Source: Ahrensia sp. | GTDB taxonomy: Bacteria > Pseudomonadota > Alphaproteobacteria > Rhizobiales > Rhizobiaceae | DNA: 64,000 bases | NCBI GenBank assembly: GCA_028817895.1 | Contig: JAPPOQ010000028.1 | Coordinates: forward strand, 1 to 64,000 | Reading direction: 5' to 3' | Shown: in pieces, positions 1-8,889 of the stretch | Layout of the letters: each line of letters opens with the position of its first letter | Position numbering within the stretch: position 1 is the first letter of the stretch | Translations under genes and position numbers: made by a program | The notes under the pieces: generated by a model | What the model saw: the letters and a program-made list of their open reading frames with translations, nothing else | What the model was told of the DNA's origin: nothing | The model's database searches: none

Positions 1-1
1 G

Positions 2-88
2 CTGGGCATCGCGCGAGGATTTCGACGCCGCCAGAGCGGAAAAGACACCCAAGCAGATGAAGTGCAAGGCAATGAAAATGATAAGTAG
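2..88 (+). CDS. possible C-terminal tail of an upstream gene (partial)
   Basis: An open frame enters from the left edge and stops at TAG (86-88), giving 28 residues that end in a hydrophilic, acidic tail (..DEVQGNENDK). The gene before an RND permease is often its periplasmic adaptor, but nothing here identifies one. Another forward frame stays open to a TAA just before the RND start, and its translation looks less protein-like. Both the frame and the identity are uncertain. Confidence 0.2.
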   Translation: MGIARGFRRRQSGKDTQADEVQGNENDK

Positions 89-143
89 TCTGCAATCGTT
101 TGAACTCGGTTCTTTGCGCCCTGACTGTGTTGCGCGCGAACTT

Positions 144-159
144 GTGGTGCCCGCACCAC
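144..159. promoter_or_regulatory. inverted repeat upstream of RND gene
   Basis: The repeat is GTGGTGC-CC-GCACCAC, with perfect 7-bp arms and a 2-base centre. It lies about 80 bp before the RND permease start. The short centre fits a protein operator better than a terminator, and no T-run follows. The binding protein is unknown. Confidence 0.25.
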
Positions 160-235
160 GGCGTCGCACGCGCCTTGTCAGGCCACAAATTCCCTGCGCT
201 CAAACGATTCAATCTGGGCGAGATTTGCTCTAACC

Positions 236-3200
236 ATGGTCCGCGCAGCACCATCGGCGACAGGCGGTCTTGTCCGCCTTTTCGTACGGCATCGCAATGC
301 TGCCAATCTGGTCATGATCCTCATGGTGATCTTCGGCATTGTCGCCCTGGGTCGCATCAACACGCAGTTCTTTCCAACAACTGAAATTCCGGTCGTCACC
401 GTTACAGTGTCGTGGCCCGGCGCTTCCGCTGAAGATGTTGAGGCCAACATTCTGGAAGTCATGGAACCGGAACTGCGCTATCTGGACGGCGTAGACCGGG
501 TCACATCGCGCGCACGCGAGGGAACTGCCTCCATAGGCTTGGAATATGTCCAGGGCTGGGACATGAAGCAAGCGCAGCGCGAGGTGGAGACGGCGGCCAA
601 GGCCGTCACCAATCTGCCCGAGGATTCCGAAACGCCGGTTATCGTGCAACGCGCCTTCTTCGACCGTGTGGCGCGGCTGGCAGTTACCGGACCCGTGTCG
701 GAGAAGGCGCTGCGCTTTTACGCCAAGAAGATCCGTGATGACCTGATCGAGCGCGGCATCGACAAGGTTGCGTTTTCGGGAATGCGCTCACGCGAGTTGC
801 AAGTCGATATTCCGGAACGCGAGTTGCGGCGCCTCGACATGACGGTTGGAGATGTCTCGCAAATCATCGGCGCCAATTCTCGTGACCTTCCCTCCGGCCA
901 GATGGAAGGCTCGGTTGAGAAGCAGTTGCGTACCTTATCCGACATCGAAACGCCTGAGGCACTTGGGCGGCTTGAAGTTAAGAGTTTCGCATCCGGTGAG
1001 AAGGTTTTCCTGCGCGACATCGCGCAGATACGCGATGGCTTCGATGACAGCGAACCGCAGGGTTTCATGAACGGGCAGCGGGCCATTCAGATCGAGGTTC
1101 AGCGTGCCGAAACGGCTGACACGCTGGCGACCAATGCCATTCTGACCAACTACCTCAAGGAGATCGAAGGCACGCTGCCGGCGGGTCTTGAAATCAAGCA
1201 ATATGATGTGCGAGCCGAAAGCCTGACCGAACGCATTATGCTTTTGGTGACCAACGGGCTGGGCGGTCTACTGCTCGTCGTCGTTATCCTGTTCATTTTT
1301 CTGAATGCCCGTATCGCTTTTTGGGTCGCGGCGGGTATCCCCGTCGCCATGCTGGCGACAATCGGCATCATGTGGATGACGGGGCAATCGATCAATATGA
1401 TCTCGCTCTTCGGGCTGATCATGACGCTTGGCATTATCGTCGATGACGCAATCGTGGTCGGCGAACACACGGCGACGCGGTTTACGGCGGGCGATGAACC
1501 ATACGTCGCGGCGGAACGCGGAGCAGGCCGCATGGTGATGCCGGTTTCGGCGGCGATGATCACAACGGCAGCGGCCTTCGCGCCCATTCTGTTGATCCAG
1601 GGCGTGCTTGGCCAAATCATCGGTGTTCTGCCGCTTGTCGTGCTTTCGGTGATCGTCGCGAGCCTGATTGAGTGTTTTCTCATTCTACCCGGCCATCTGG
1701 CGCACACGCTGAGACCGCGCGCTGTGCGTCGCTGGTCCTATTGGCGCCAATTCACCATCGCGCTGATCATTGGCGTGTTTGTGATGTCCGTCGCAGAAGA
1801 GAATGCGGGCGGCTGGGCCATCGAACTGGCCGATAGCAGCATGGCCTTCATCCGCTCCTATCTCCCGCTGCCGCTCTTGCCATGGTCGATGCAGGATCTG
1901 GTAAGCCTCATTCAGGCGCAGCGCGCATCGACATCTTCCATGATGTTCATCATCGCATTGGCGATTATCGCCTACACCACATCTGTCATCATGGAGGCAC
2001 TGTTTTCCGCTTTTGCACTGTGGCGCAGGCGCGGCAAGAGCGACGATGAAATCATGCAGGACGGCAAGTTTCGCCGAGGCTTTGACAAGGCTTTCAACTG
2101 GTTTCGCGACCACCCATTCGACGCAATGGTGAGACTGTCCTTCCGCCTTCGCTATGTGACGGTCGCCCTCGCCTTTGCGTCGGTGATTATCGGCGCCTAT
2201 GCGATGATCGCCAGCGGTCGCGTCGGATTTGTCTTCTTCCCGTCCGCGGAGGCTGAGAACATCAATGCGCGCATCGTGTTCAATGCAGGCGTGCGTGAAG
2301 ACAAAGCCATCGACGTCATCAATCAAGTCGAGCAGGCGCTTTATCGCGCCGAGAAAGAAGTTGGCGGAGAGGAGAAGCTCGTCGTCGCCTCCTTCGCAAC
2401 CCTTGGCCGAGCAGGACGGTCAACCGGCGATAATGTGGCGAGCCTTCGCGTCCAACTCACCTCATCTGAAGTGCGCACCGTCCGCACACCGGACATCGTT
2501 CGCGCATGGCGCCACGCCGTGCCGAAGATCGCGGGTGTACGCCGGGTTGCGCTGTTTGAATCGCGCGGCGGCCCTCCCGGTCGCGACATTGATGTTCAGT
2601 TGCAGGGCACGGATATCAACAAGCTGAAGGAAGCTGCGACCGAGATCATCCCGCTGGTGGAGACAATCGACGGAATCTCCGGTGTCTCCGACGATCTGCC
2701 CTACGGCAAGCCGGAACTGACCATGGAACTCACGCCCCGAGGGGCCGCTCTCGGTTTCACCATCGATGATGTCGGACGACAATTGCGCAACGCCTTTGAG
2801 GGCGCGATTCCGCGTCGCTTTGCCGATGGTGACGATGAAATTACCGTTCGGGTGACGAAAATCATGCGCGGAGCTGGCACGGCGTCCCTTCGCAATTTCG
2901 ACTTACGCAGTCCGCAAGGTGATTTCGTTCCGCTGTCAAAGGTCGTAAATATTACCGAAAGCCAGGGCTTTGCCGCCATTGAGCGCATCGATGGCAAGGC
3001 GACCGTATCAGTTACCGCGGATCTCGATACCGACAAGAACACCACGGAAAGCGCACAGGCGGCATTGCAGATATCTGGGCTGGACGAACTTGTCTCCAAG
3101 CACGGCGTCACCTATCGCTTTTCAGGCCGTGACGAAGAACGCCGCGAAGCCTTTGCCGATCTGCAGATCGGCTCGGTCATCGCCATGAGTGTCATCTACA

Positions 3201-3700
3201 TCGTCCTGGCCTGGGTTTTTGCAAGTTACTCCCGCCCGATAGCGGTGATGCTGATCATCCCTTTCGGCATCGTGGGTGCTGTGCTCGGCCATGCCTTCAT
3301 GGAGATCAAACTGACCATTTTGTCGGTGATCGGATTGCTCGGGCTTGCGGGCATTCTGGTCAATGATTCCATCATTCTCGTCAGCCGCCTCGATGAAAGG
3401 CTGGAAGAGGGTGAAAGCGTCACGGAAGCCTGTATCGGTGCCAGCCGCGACCGACTGCGCGCCGTGCTGCTGACCTCGCTGACCACGATTGGCGGGCTCG
3501 TACCGCTCATGTTTGAAAAGAGCCTGCAAGCGCAGTTCCTGCTGCCGATGGCAACGACGATGGTGTTCGGACTTGCATCGGCCACGCTGCTGGTGCTGTT
3601 TCTGGTGCCGGCCTTTATCGGCATTGGCAACGACATCTCGCGCGCGTTCACACTACTGTTCGGCAACAAGCGCAAGCCTGTCATGCAACCGGCGGAGTAA
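236..3700 (+). CDS. RND-family efflux permease (AcrB/MexF-like)
   Basis: Inner-membrane proton-driven efflux pump of the hydrophobe/amphiphile RND family, 1154 residues against about 1040 for AcrB. Residues 24-41 form TM1. The periplasmic porter region follows, then TM2-TM6. The TM4 motif GLIMTLGIIVDDAIVVGE carries the paired proton-relay aspartates at 403-404. The second half repeats this plan and ends in a TM10-12 block with GLAGILVNDSIILVSRLDE. Between TM6 and TM7 (about residues 496-612) lies an unusual extra segment with two hydrophobic stretches. The ATG at 236 has only a weak purine tract upstream but begins with the expected cytoplasmic N-terminus. It meets trkH tail to tail across 11 bp. 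An adaptor subunit would be expected upstream, outside the window. The substrate cannot be predicted. Confidence 0.93.
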   Translation: MVRAAPSATGGLVRLFVRHRNAANLVMILMVIFGIVALGRINTQFFPTTEIPVVTVTVSWPGASAEDVEANILEVMEPELRYLDGVDRVTSRAREGTASIGLEYVQGWDMKQAQREVETAAKAVTNLPEDSETPVIVQRAFFDRVARLAVTGPVSEKALRFYAKKIRDDLIERGIDKVAFSGMRSRELQVDIPERELRRLDMTVGDVSQIIGANSRDLPSGQMEGSVEKQLRTLSDIETPEALGRLEVKSFASGEKVFLRDIAQIRDGFDDSEPQGFMNGQRAIQIEVQRAETADTLATNAILTNYLKEIEGTLPAGLEIKQYDVRAESLTERIMLLVTNGLGGLLLVVVILFIFLNARIAFWVAAGIPVAMLATIGIMWMTGQSINMISLFGLIMTLGIIVDDAIVVGEHTATRFTAGDEPYVAAERGAGRMVMPVSAAMITTAAAFAPILLIQGVLGQIIGVLPLVVLSVIVASLIECFLILPGHLAHTLRPRAVRRWSYWRQFTIALIIGVFVMSVAEENAGGWAIELADSSMAFIRSYLPLPLLPWSMQDLVSLIQAQRASTSSMMFIIALAIIAYTTSVIMEALFSAFALWRRRGKSDDEIMQDGKFRRGFDKAFNWFRDHPFDAMVRLSFRLRYVTVALAFASVIIGAYAMIASGRVGFVFFPSAEAENINARIVFNAGVREDKAIDVINQVEQALYRAEKEVGGEEKLVVASFATLGRAGRSTGDNVASLRVQLTSSEVRTVRTPDIVRAWRHAVPKIAGVRRVALFESRGGPPGRDIDVQLQGTDINKLKEAATEIIPLVETIDGISGVSDDLPYGKPELTMELTPRGAALGFTIDDVGRQLRNAFEGAIPRRFADGDDEITVRVTKIMRGAGTASLRNFDLRSPQGDFVPLSKVVNITESQGFAAIERIDGKATVSVTADLDTDKNTTESAQAALQISGLDELVSKHGVTYRFSGRDEERREAFADLQIGSVIAMSVIYIVLAWVFASYSRPIAVMLIIPFGIVGAVLGHAFMEIKLTILSVIGLLGLAGILVNDSIILVSRLDERLEEGESVTEACIGASRDRLRAVLLTSLTTIGGLVPLMFEKSLQAQFLLPMATTMVFGLASATLLVLFLVPAFIGIGNDISRAFTLLFGNKRKPVMQPAE

Positions 3701-3711
3701 GATCGCTCAGC

Positions 3712-5184
3712 CTACGCTCTCCAAAAGCGTGGCGACAGCATCACAAGAACGGTGAACAGTTCCAGTCGCCCGATCAGCATGGTTGCAGACAGGATCCATT
3801 TGGCAGCATCTGGCAGGGGTTCATAGTTGCCTGCGGGACCAATAATCGCGCCCAAACCAGGTCCGACATTGGAGATCGCCGATCCGGCGCCGGAAAGTGC
3901 CGTTACCGGATCGACTCCCACCAGGGAGAGAGCCGTGGCCGAAACTGCAAAGGTGAAGATGTAGAGGAAGAAAAAGCTGATGACGGCGGACACAACGTCA
4001 TTGGAGATCGGCTTGCCATTGTAGCGCTGCGTGAATACGCCATGCGGGTAGAGAACGCGCGCAATATGTTGGCGCAAGGTTGAAAACAGCACCTGGAAGC
4101 GGAAAATCTTGATGCCGCAAGATGTCGACCCGGCGCAGCCGCCGATAAACATGATGAAGAAGAACAGAGCGACAGCCACAGACCCCCAGCCATCATAGGC
4201 GGTGGTGGCGTAGCCGGTTCCGGTCAGAATCGAGGTGACGTTGACCGCTGCAAAGCGGAAGCCACTGGCACCTTCACGGACCCCAGCAGCCGATTCTATG
4301 GCGAAGGCCACAAGAATGAGAAAGGCCAAAAGAAGGAAGAATGTGCGCACCTGCCCGTCTTTGAAGAGCGGTGAAATCTGGCCCTGCACAACCTGCACAT
4401 AAAGCAGGAAGGGCAGCGACCCCATGATCATGAAGGTGACCGCAACCGTGTCGATGGCCGCGCTGTCGAAATGCCCAAGCGACGCATCGTGGTTGGAGAA
4501 GCCGCCCGTAGCGACGGTCGTCATGGCGTGGACGACCGCATCAAGCAAATTCATACCGGCTGCCAGATAGGCTAGCACGCAAAGAGCCGTGAGGTTCAGA
4601 AAAATCAGTGTCATGAATCCGGAAATCTGCCGTGCACGCGGCAAGATCTTGTCTGACGTTTCAAAGGCTTCTACCTTGAACAACTGCATGCCGCCGATTT
4701 GCAACATGGGCAGCACCGAAACAGCCATGACGATGATGCCCAAACCGCCGAGCCACTGGAGAATGCCTCGCCATAAGAGAATGCCTGGCTGAACTTCTCC
4801 CAGTTGCGGGATGACGGTCGCTCCGGTTGTTGTGATGCCGGAGATCGCTTCGAAAAAGGCATCGGTGAAGCTTGGCGTCGTGTTCGACCAGTAAAGCGGC
4901 AATGCGCCAAAGAAGGCGAGGAGCAGCCAGACCAGAACCGTCATAAGGAAAGCCTGGCGTGTGTTAAGCCCGCTGCTCGCCCCGCGTGTGGCGAGAAACA
5001 TGAATGCGCCCACCGTCAGCGTGGTCAGCGACGACAGGAAAATTGGAGCCGACGTTCCCGGTTCGATGGCTTCATTGACAAAGGCAGGAAGCAGCATCGC
5101 CAGCCCAAGAAAGCAAAGCAATACGCCGATCACCAGGATAATGGGTCGCGCATCCAGAACCGTTCTGATTGTGGCGGAAGCCAT
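3712..5184 (-). CDS. trkH: TrkH-type potassium uptake protein
   Basis: Membrane subunit of a Trk/Ktr-type K+ uptake system, 490 residues, the usual length for the family. Several hydrophobic hairpins are visible, together with filter-like pore loops (SGITTTGATV, TTVATGGFSNHD, TGTGYATT, SAISNVGPGLG). The conserved glycines in these loops form the K+ selectivity filter in TrkH. It lies 10 bp downstream of apaG on the same strand, so co-transcription is likely. TrkA is not in the window. Confidence 0.93.
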   Translation of the reverse strand: MASATIRTVLDARPIILVIGVLLCFLGLAMLLPAFVNEAIEPGTSAPIFLSSLTTLTVGAFMFLATRGASSGLNTRQAFLMTVLVWLLLAFFGALPLYWSNTTPSFTDAFFEAISGITTTGATVIPQLGEVQPGILLWRGILQWLGGLGIIVMAVSVLPMLQIGGMQLFKVEAFETSDKILPRARQISGFMTLIFLNLTALCVLAYLAAGMNLLDAVVHAMTTVATGGFSNHDASLGHFDSAAIDTVAVTFMIMGSLPFLLYVQVVQGQISPLFKDGQVRTFFLLLAFLILVAFAIESAAGVREGASGFRFAAVNVTSILTGTGYATTAYDGWGSVAVALFFFIMFIGGCAGSTSCGIKIFRFQVLFSTLRQHIARVLYPHGVFTQRYNGKPISNDVVSAVISFFFLYIFTFAVSATALSLVGVDPVTALSGAGSAISNVGPGLGAIIGPAGNYEPLPDAAKWILSATMLIGRLELFTVLVMLSPRFWRA

Positions 5185-5194
5185 GCGCAGCGTT

Positions 5195-5614
5195 TCAGTT
5201 CAGACGGCGTCTGTCGCCAGGCAGGTCCAGCGAGAACGCGGGGATCTGGGCCTCGAACGTCTGTCCGCCGGTGCGTTGCATCGTATAACTGCCGACCATG
5301 AAGCCCGAAGGTGTCGTGAGCGGGCAACCGGACGTGTACTGAAACGAGTCTCCGCTGTTGAGAATCGGTTGCTCGCCGACAACACCGGGCCCAACAACCT
5401 CCTCCATTTTTCCGTTGCCGTCGGTGATCCGCCATTTGCGAGACCGCAGTTGAACGGTCTCTTCACCATCATTGCGGATGTCGACATGATAGGCCCAGAC
5501 GTATCGCCCCTTGGCCGGGTCGGACTGATCGGCAAGATATTGTGGCTGCACGCGCACGCAGATGCCTTGCGTGATCTGCTGATAGGTTTCGCCGCTTTGT
5601 GCCCCGCTTGCCAT
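5195..5614 (-). CDS. apaG: ApaG (Co2+/Mg2+ efflux-associated, DUF525)
   Basis: A 139-residue protein of the ApaG/DUF525 family, an immunoglobulin-like beta-sandwich with a Gly-rich loop. The family signature is clear: VWAYHVDIRN, LRSRKWRITDGNG, GVVGEQPIL, YTSGCPLTTPSGFMVGSY. The biochemical role of ApaG is poorly defined; mutants of enteric bacteria are linked to Co2+ resistance and Mg2+ efflux. The ATG at 5614 has a GAAGGG tract about 10 bp upstream. A longer in-frame start at 5737 would add a non-conserved N-terminus. The gene precedes trkH in a probable two-gene unit and is divergent from the CDP-alcohol phosphatidyltransferase. Confidence 0.93.
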   Translation of the reverse strand: MASGAQSGETYQQITQGICVRVQPQYLADQSDPAKGRYVWAYHVDIRNDGEETVQLRSRKWRITDGNGKMEEVVGPGVVGEQPILNSGDSFQYTSGCPLTTPSGFMVGSYTMQRTGGQTFEAQIPAFSLDLPGDRRRLN

Positions 5615-5724
5615 GGCATGCGCACCCTTCAACTCGCCAGCGATTGGCAACAATGTGAATGCCATTTTAGGGCAAGTTGGCCCTATATTGAACCACTGTT
5701 TGAGGCGCAGCACTGCCGTGGACC

Positions 5725-6330
5725 ATGTTCGACACATCGATTAGAAAACGCATTGACCCAGCGCTCGACGCGATTGGCCGATGGCTGGCGTCGCACGAAA
5801 TCTCCGCAAATATGGTCACATGGGCCGGTTTTGTCATCGGCGTTCTGGCCGCGGCGGCGATAAGCGTTTCACTGTTTTGGCTCGGACTGACTCTGCTGTT
5901 GCTGTCAAGGCTTTGCGACGGACTGGATGGCGCTGTGGCGCGGGCCGGGGTGAAGAGCGATCTTGGGGGCTATTTGGACATCGTGCTGGATTTCGCCTTT
6001 TACGGGCTCATTCCGCTCGCTTTCATCGTGGCAGACCCCTCTGCCAACGCCATTGCCGGCGGTGTGCTACTTTTGACCTTCTACGTCAATGGAGCGAGCT
6101 TCCTCACCTACGCCCTGATGGCGGAAAAGAGGGGCTTAAGCGAGAGCGCCCGAGGTTCGAAATCTCTGCTCTACACAACCGGGCTGACGGAAGCGACGGA
6201 AACCATCGCAGCGTTCGTACTCATGTGCCTCCTCCCGGCATGGTTCGGCATGATCGCCTATGTCTTCGCGGCGATGGTGGTCTTTACGACGGCGAACCGC
6301 TTTCGCCTGGCCTATCGAAGTCTGCGATAG
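5725..6330 (+). CDS. CDP-alcohol phosphatidyltransferase family protein
   Basis: Integral membrane enzyme of 201 residues that would transfer a phosphatidyl group from CDP-diacylglycerol to an alcohol. The full family motif is present: D65-x2-D68-G69-x2-A72-R73, G81, D85 and D89, which bind the metal and CDP. Five or six hydrophobic segments follow. The acceptor alcohol (glycerol phosphate, inositol phosphate, choline or other) cannot be told from the motif. It is convergent with ybaB, whose stop lies 7 bp away. Confidence 0.9.
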   Translation: MFDTSIRKRIDPALDAIGRWLASHEISANMVTWAGFVIGVLAAAAISVSLFWLGLTLLLLSRLCDGLDGAVARAGVKSDLGGYLDIVLDFAFYGLIPLAFIVADPSANAIAGGVLLLTFYVNGASFLTYALMAEKRGLSESARGSKSLLYTTGLTEATETIAAFVLMCLLPAWFGMIAYVFAAMVVFTTANRFRLAYRSLR

Positions 6331-6336
6331 GCCCGT

Positions 6337-6660
6337 TCAAAACGGCAATTTCATGCCGGGCGGCAGCGGCAACCCTTCCGTAAGTTGGGCCGTCTTGTCG
6401 CGCTTGGCCTGCGCGACGCTTTCGGTCGCCAGATTGTGCGCGGCAACGATGAGGTCTTCGAGAATCTCACCTTCATCCTCCTTGAGCAATGATGAGTCGA
6501 TGCTTACGGCTTTCATTTCGCCGCGCCCGGAAAGTGTGACCTTCACCAGGCCCGCGCCAGATTCGCCCACGGCCTCAAGCTCTTCCAGCTCGGCTTGCAT
6601 GCTTTCCATCTTGGCCTGCATTTCCTTCACCTTGCCCATCATGCCCATCAGGTCTTTCAT
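6337..6660 (-). CDS. ybaB: YbaB/EbfC nucleoid-associated protein
   Basis: A 107-residue DNA-binding protein of the YbaB/EbfC family, a dimer that decorates the nucleoid. The N-terminus is a Met-rich helix (MKDLMGMMGKVKEMQAKME), followed by the family core (GLVKVTLSGRGEMKAVSID, LEDLIVAAHNLA). The ATG at 6660 was chosen because the family starts there; the upstream in-frame extension lies largely inside the dnaX 3' end. It follows dnaX by 28 bp, the order common in bacteria. The usual next gene, recR, is not here. Confidence 0.93.
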   Translation of the reverse strand: MKDLMGMMGKVKEMQAKMESMQAELEELEAVGESGAGLVKVTLSGRGEMKAVSIDSSLLKEDEGEILEDLIVAAHNLATESVAQAKRDKTAQLTEGLPLPPGMKLPF

Positions 6661-6688
6661 GCAGTGTCTCCGTGTCGATTGAGATGTT

Positions 6689-8614
6689 TCAGTTGAAATA
6701 GTCGTCCAACGCGCCTGCGCCGGGATCATCGTCTTCAAGAACCGGCCCATCTTCGGTTTCGCGGTCTGGGTCATCCAGGGCCGCCTGAAGGGCTGCCGCT
6801 TCTGAAAATTCGTCCGTGTCTTGCGCATGCGGGAAGCGAACCGCGACGATCTTGGAATCCGGGAAGGCCTTCAGCAGCGCTGCTACCGTCGGGTCAGCTT
6901 CTGCATCAGCGATGTTGCGCGCTTCTCTGGCTTCTTCAAGCTGCTTGATGGTCGCGCTGCCTGCTGTCTCGACCTGCTCGATCTCCCAAGGCTCGCCCGT
7001 CCAATCCAGAAGTCTGGACCGCAAAATGTGCTGCATGTCGCGCGGCGCATCGCCCACCGCGCTGAAAGTGATCTTGCCGCGCTCGAATGCCACGAGACTG
7101 AAATTGTTGCGCAACATGAGTTTGAAGCGGATGTCGCGCTTCTTTTCCGCGATGTCGAGCAAGTCTTCAAACGAGTTGATATCTTCAACCACCGCCTTCA
7201 ATGCAGGCTTTTCAGCCGCGGGCGCCGCCATTTCGGCGGGTTCGGCGTTTGCCACGACCAGCGCGGGACCATTGCCGACCTGACGCATGGACGGTCCATC
7301 ATGATCTGAAACCGCAGACATGGCTGACATAAACTGATTGCGTGCCGCGCCTGTAGCCATGTTTGATTCGGAACCCGAGCCGCCCGTCTGTCCAGATGCG
7401 CTTCCCGTTGCAGGCGTCCCGTTTGGCTTCGGATCATCGGCCAGTTGCTTTAGCGCTTCATCAAGCGTCGGCAAATCCGCAGCATGCGTCATGCGCACCA
7501 GCACCATATCCGCCGCTGCGAGAGGGCGGGATGCGCGCTGCACCTCTTCGATGCCTTTCAGCAGCATTTGCCAGGCGCGGCCTAGGATGCGCGGCGAAAG
7601 CCTTTCGGCAAAGCCTTGGCCGCGAAGCTTTTCGTCCTCGCTCAACGAAGGGTCCTTGGCGGCCTCTTTGACGTAGCGTAGCCGCGTAACGAAATGGACA
7701 AAATCGGCGAGATCAATGAGCACAGTCGCCGGGTCAGCGCCCGTATCGTATTGATCTTTCAGTTCATCCAGTGCGGCGCTGATATCGCCATTCATCACAT
7801 GTTCGAAAAGGTCGATGACGCGGCCACGGTCCGCCAGACCGAGCATGGATCGGATGGCATCTGCTCGCACGGCCCCGTCTCCCGACCCGGAGGCATGGGC
7901 AATGGCCTGATCGAACAGGGAAAGGCTATCGCGCACTGAGCCTTCGCCAGCCCGGGCAATCATAGCGAGTGCCGCATCTTCGGCTTCCACGCCCTCCTTG
8001 TTCGCAATCATGGCGAGATGCTGCGTAAGTTCGCCCGATTCGATGCGGCGCAAATCGAAACGCTGGCAGCGAGACAGAACGGTGATCGGCACTTTGCGGA
8101 TTTCGGTGGTAGCAAAGATGAACTTCACATGGGGCGGCGGCTCCTCGAGCGTTTTCAGCAAGCCGTTGAAGGCGGCTGTCGAGAGCATGTGCACTTCGTC
8201 GATAATGTAGACCTTGTAGCGCGTCGAAACCGGCTTGTAGCGCACCGCTGAAATGATTTCGCGAATGTCTCCAATGCCGGTATGCGACGCCGCATCCATC
8301 TCGATGACATCGACATGATTGCCCGCCATGATGGCCTGACAGTGCTCGCCCGGTTCCGGCATATCAAGCGATGGCTGCTTGACTGTGTCCGTTTCATAAT
8401 TGAGCGCACGGGCAAGAATGCGGGCCGTTGTGGTCTTTCCCACCCCGCGAACGCCGGTCAACATGTAGGCCTGCGCGATGCGATTGAGGGCAAAAGCATT
8501 GGTGAGCGTGCGCACCATCGGCTCCTGGCCGATCAGATCGTCAAAGGTCGAAGGGCGATATTTGCGGGCGAGTACGCGATAGTCTGAGGTGTCGGATTGT
8601 TCCCCTTCGCTCAT
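6689..8614 (-). CDS. dnaX: DNA polymerase III subunit gamma/tau
   Basis: Clamp-loader ATPase of the replisome, 641 residues from the ATG at 8614. Visible are the entry motif YRVLARKYRPSTFDDLIGQ, Walker A GVRGVGKTTTAR, Walker B-type DEVHML, the sensor ATTEIRKVP and the SRC motif TVLSRCQRFDLRR. A long tau-type tail ends in acidic residues. The zinc-binding loop is degenerate: three of the four cysteines of the E. coli protein are replaced and only one remains (GEHCQAIM). A longer start at 8710 would run up to the SRP RNA and lacks conservation. Downstream ybaB is probably co-transcribed. No frameshift signal for a short gamma form was identified. Confidence 0.96.
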   Translation of the reverse strand: MSEGEQSDTSDYRVLARKYRPSTFDDLIGQEPMVRTLTNAFALNRIAQAYMLTGVRGVGKTTTARILARALNYETDTVKQPSLDMPEPGEHCQAIMAGNHVDVIEMDAASHTGIGDIREIISAVRYKPVSTRYKVYIIDEVHMLSTAAFNGLLKTLEEPPPHVKFIFATTEIRKVPITVLSRCQRFDLRRIESGELTQHLAMIANKEGVEAEDAALAMIARAGEGSVRDSLSLFDQAIAHASGSGDGAVRADAIRSMLGLADRGRVIDLFEHVMNGDISAALDELKDQYDTGADPATVLIDLADFVHFVTRLRYVKEAAKDPSLSEDEKLRGQGFAERLSPRILGRAWQMLLKGIEEVQRASRPLAAADMVLVRMTHAADLPTLDEALKQLADDPKPNGTPATGSASGQTGGSGSESNMATGAARNQFMSAMSAVSDHDGPSMRQVGNGPALVVANAEPAEMAAPAAEKPALKAVVEDINSFEDLLDIAEKKRDIRFKLMLRNNFSLVAFERGKITFSAVGDAPRDMQHILRSRLLDWTGEPWEIEQVETAGSATIKQLEEAREARNIADAEADPTVAALLKAFPDSKIVAVRFPHAQDTDEFSEAAALQAALDDPDRETEDGPVLEDDDPGAGALDDYFN

Positions 8615-8715
8615 AAGCCGATCATCTGCCGTGCTGCTTTCCTGCGCAGGCAAGGCTTTGCCCTGCCGCCTCAGGCTCTCCCGAAATAGCGTGTACCGAT
8701 GGAACGGCACGAGGT

Positions 8716-8817
8716 GGAAGACTGACCTTGAGGTGACCCGCGCCGAAATCTCGTTGGGGCTGCTTCGTTCCCGACCTGACCCGGTTGGCGAGTGGCACGT
8801 CCACCAGCCAGCCTTCC
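8716..8817 (-). ncRNA. ffs: signal recognition particle RNA (small, 4.5S type)
   Basis: The minus strand carries the SRP domain IV signature GGTCAGGTCGGGAACGAAGC followed by AGCC, the Ffh-binding loop region. The ends pair: GGAAGGCTG at the 5' end matches CAGTCTTCC at the 3' end through 9 bp, including one G-U. The length of about 102 nt fits the small SRP RNA of alphaproteobacteria. It sits immediately upstream of dnaX in the same direction, a known arrangement. The exact ends are inferred from the closing stem. Confidence 0.92.
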
Positions 8818-8825
8818 AAGATCAG

Positions 8826-8854
8826 CATATCATGTGAGGAAGGACAGAAAGCAA
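8826..8854 (-). promoter_or_regulatory. probable ffs promoter
   Basis: On the minus strand a TTGCTT hexamer (8849-8854) and a GATATG hexamer (8826-8831) are separated by 17 bp. They place the start site about 9 bp downstream, at the predicted 5' end of the SRP RNA. The match to a sigma-70 consensus is moderate. Confidence 0.4.
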
Positions 8855-8889
8855 GCGTCTGGCTGAAAAAAGCTGGTAGTCTCGGTCTC

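Noticed and set aside
4961-5863. 300-codon plus-strand frame across trkH, apaG and the next gene
   Set aside because: It crosses three well-supported genes and shows no domain.
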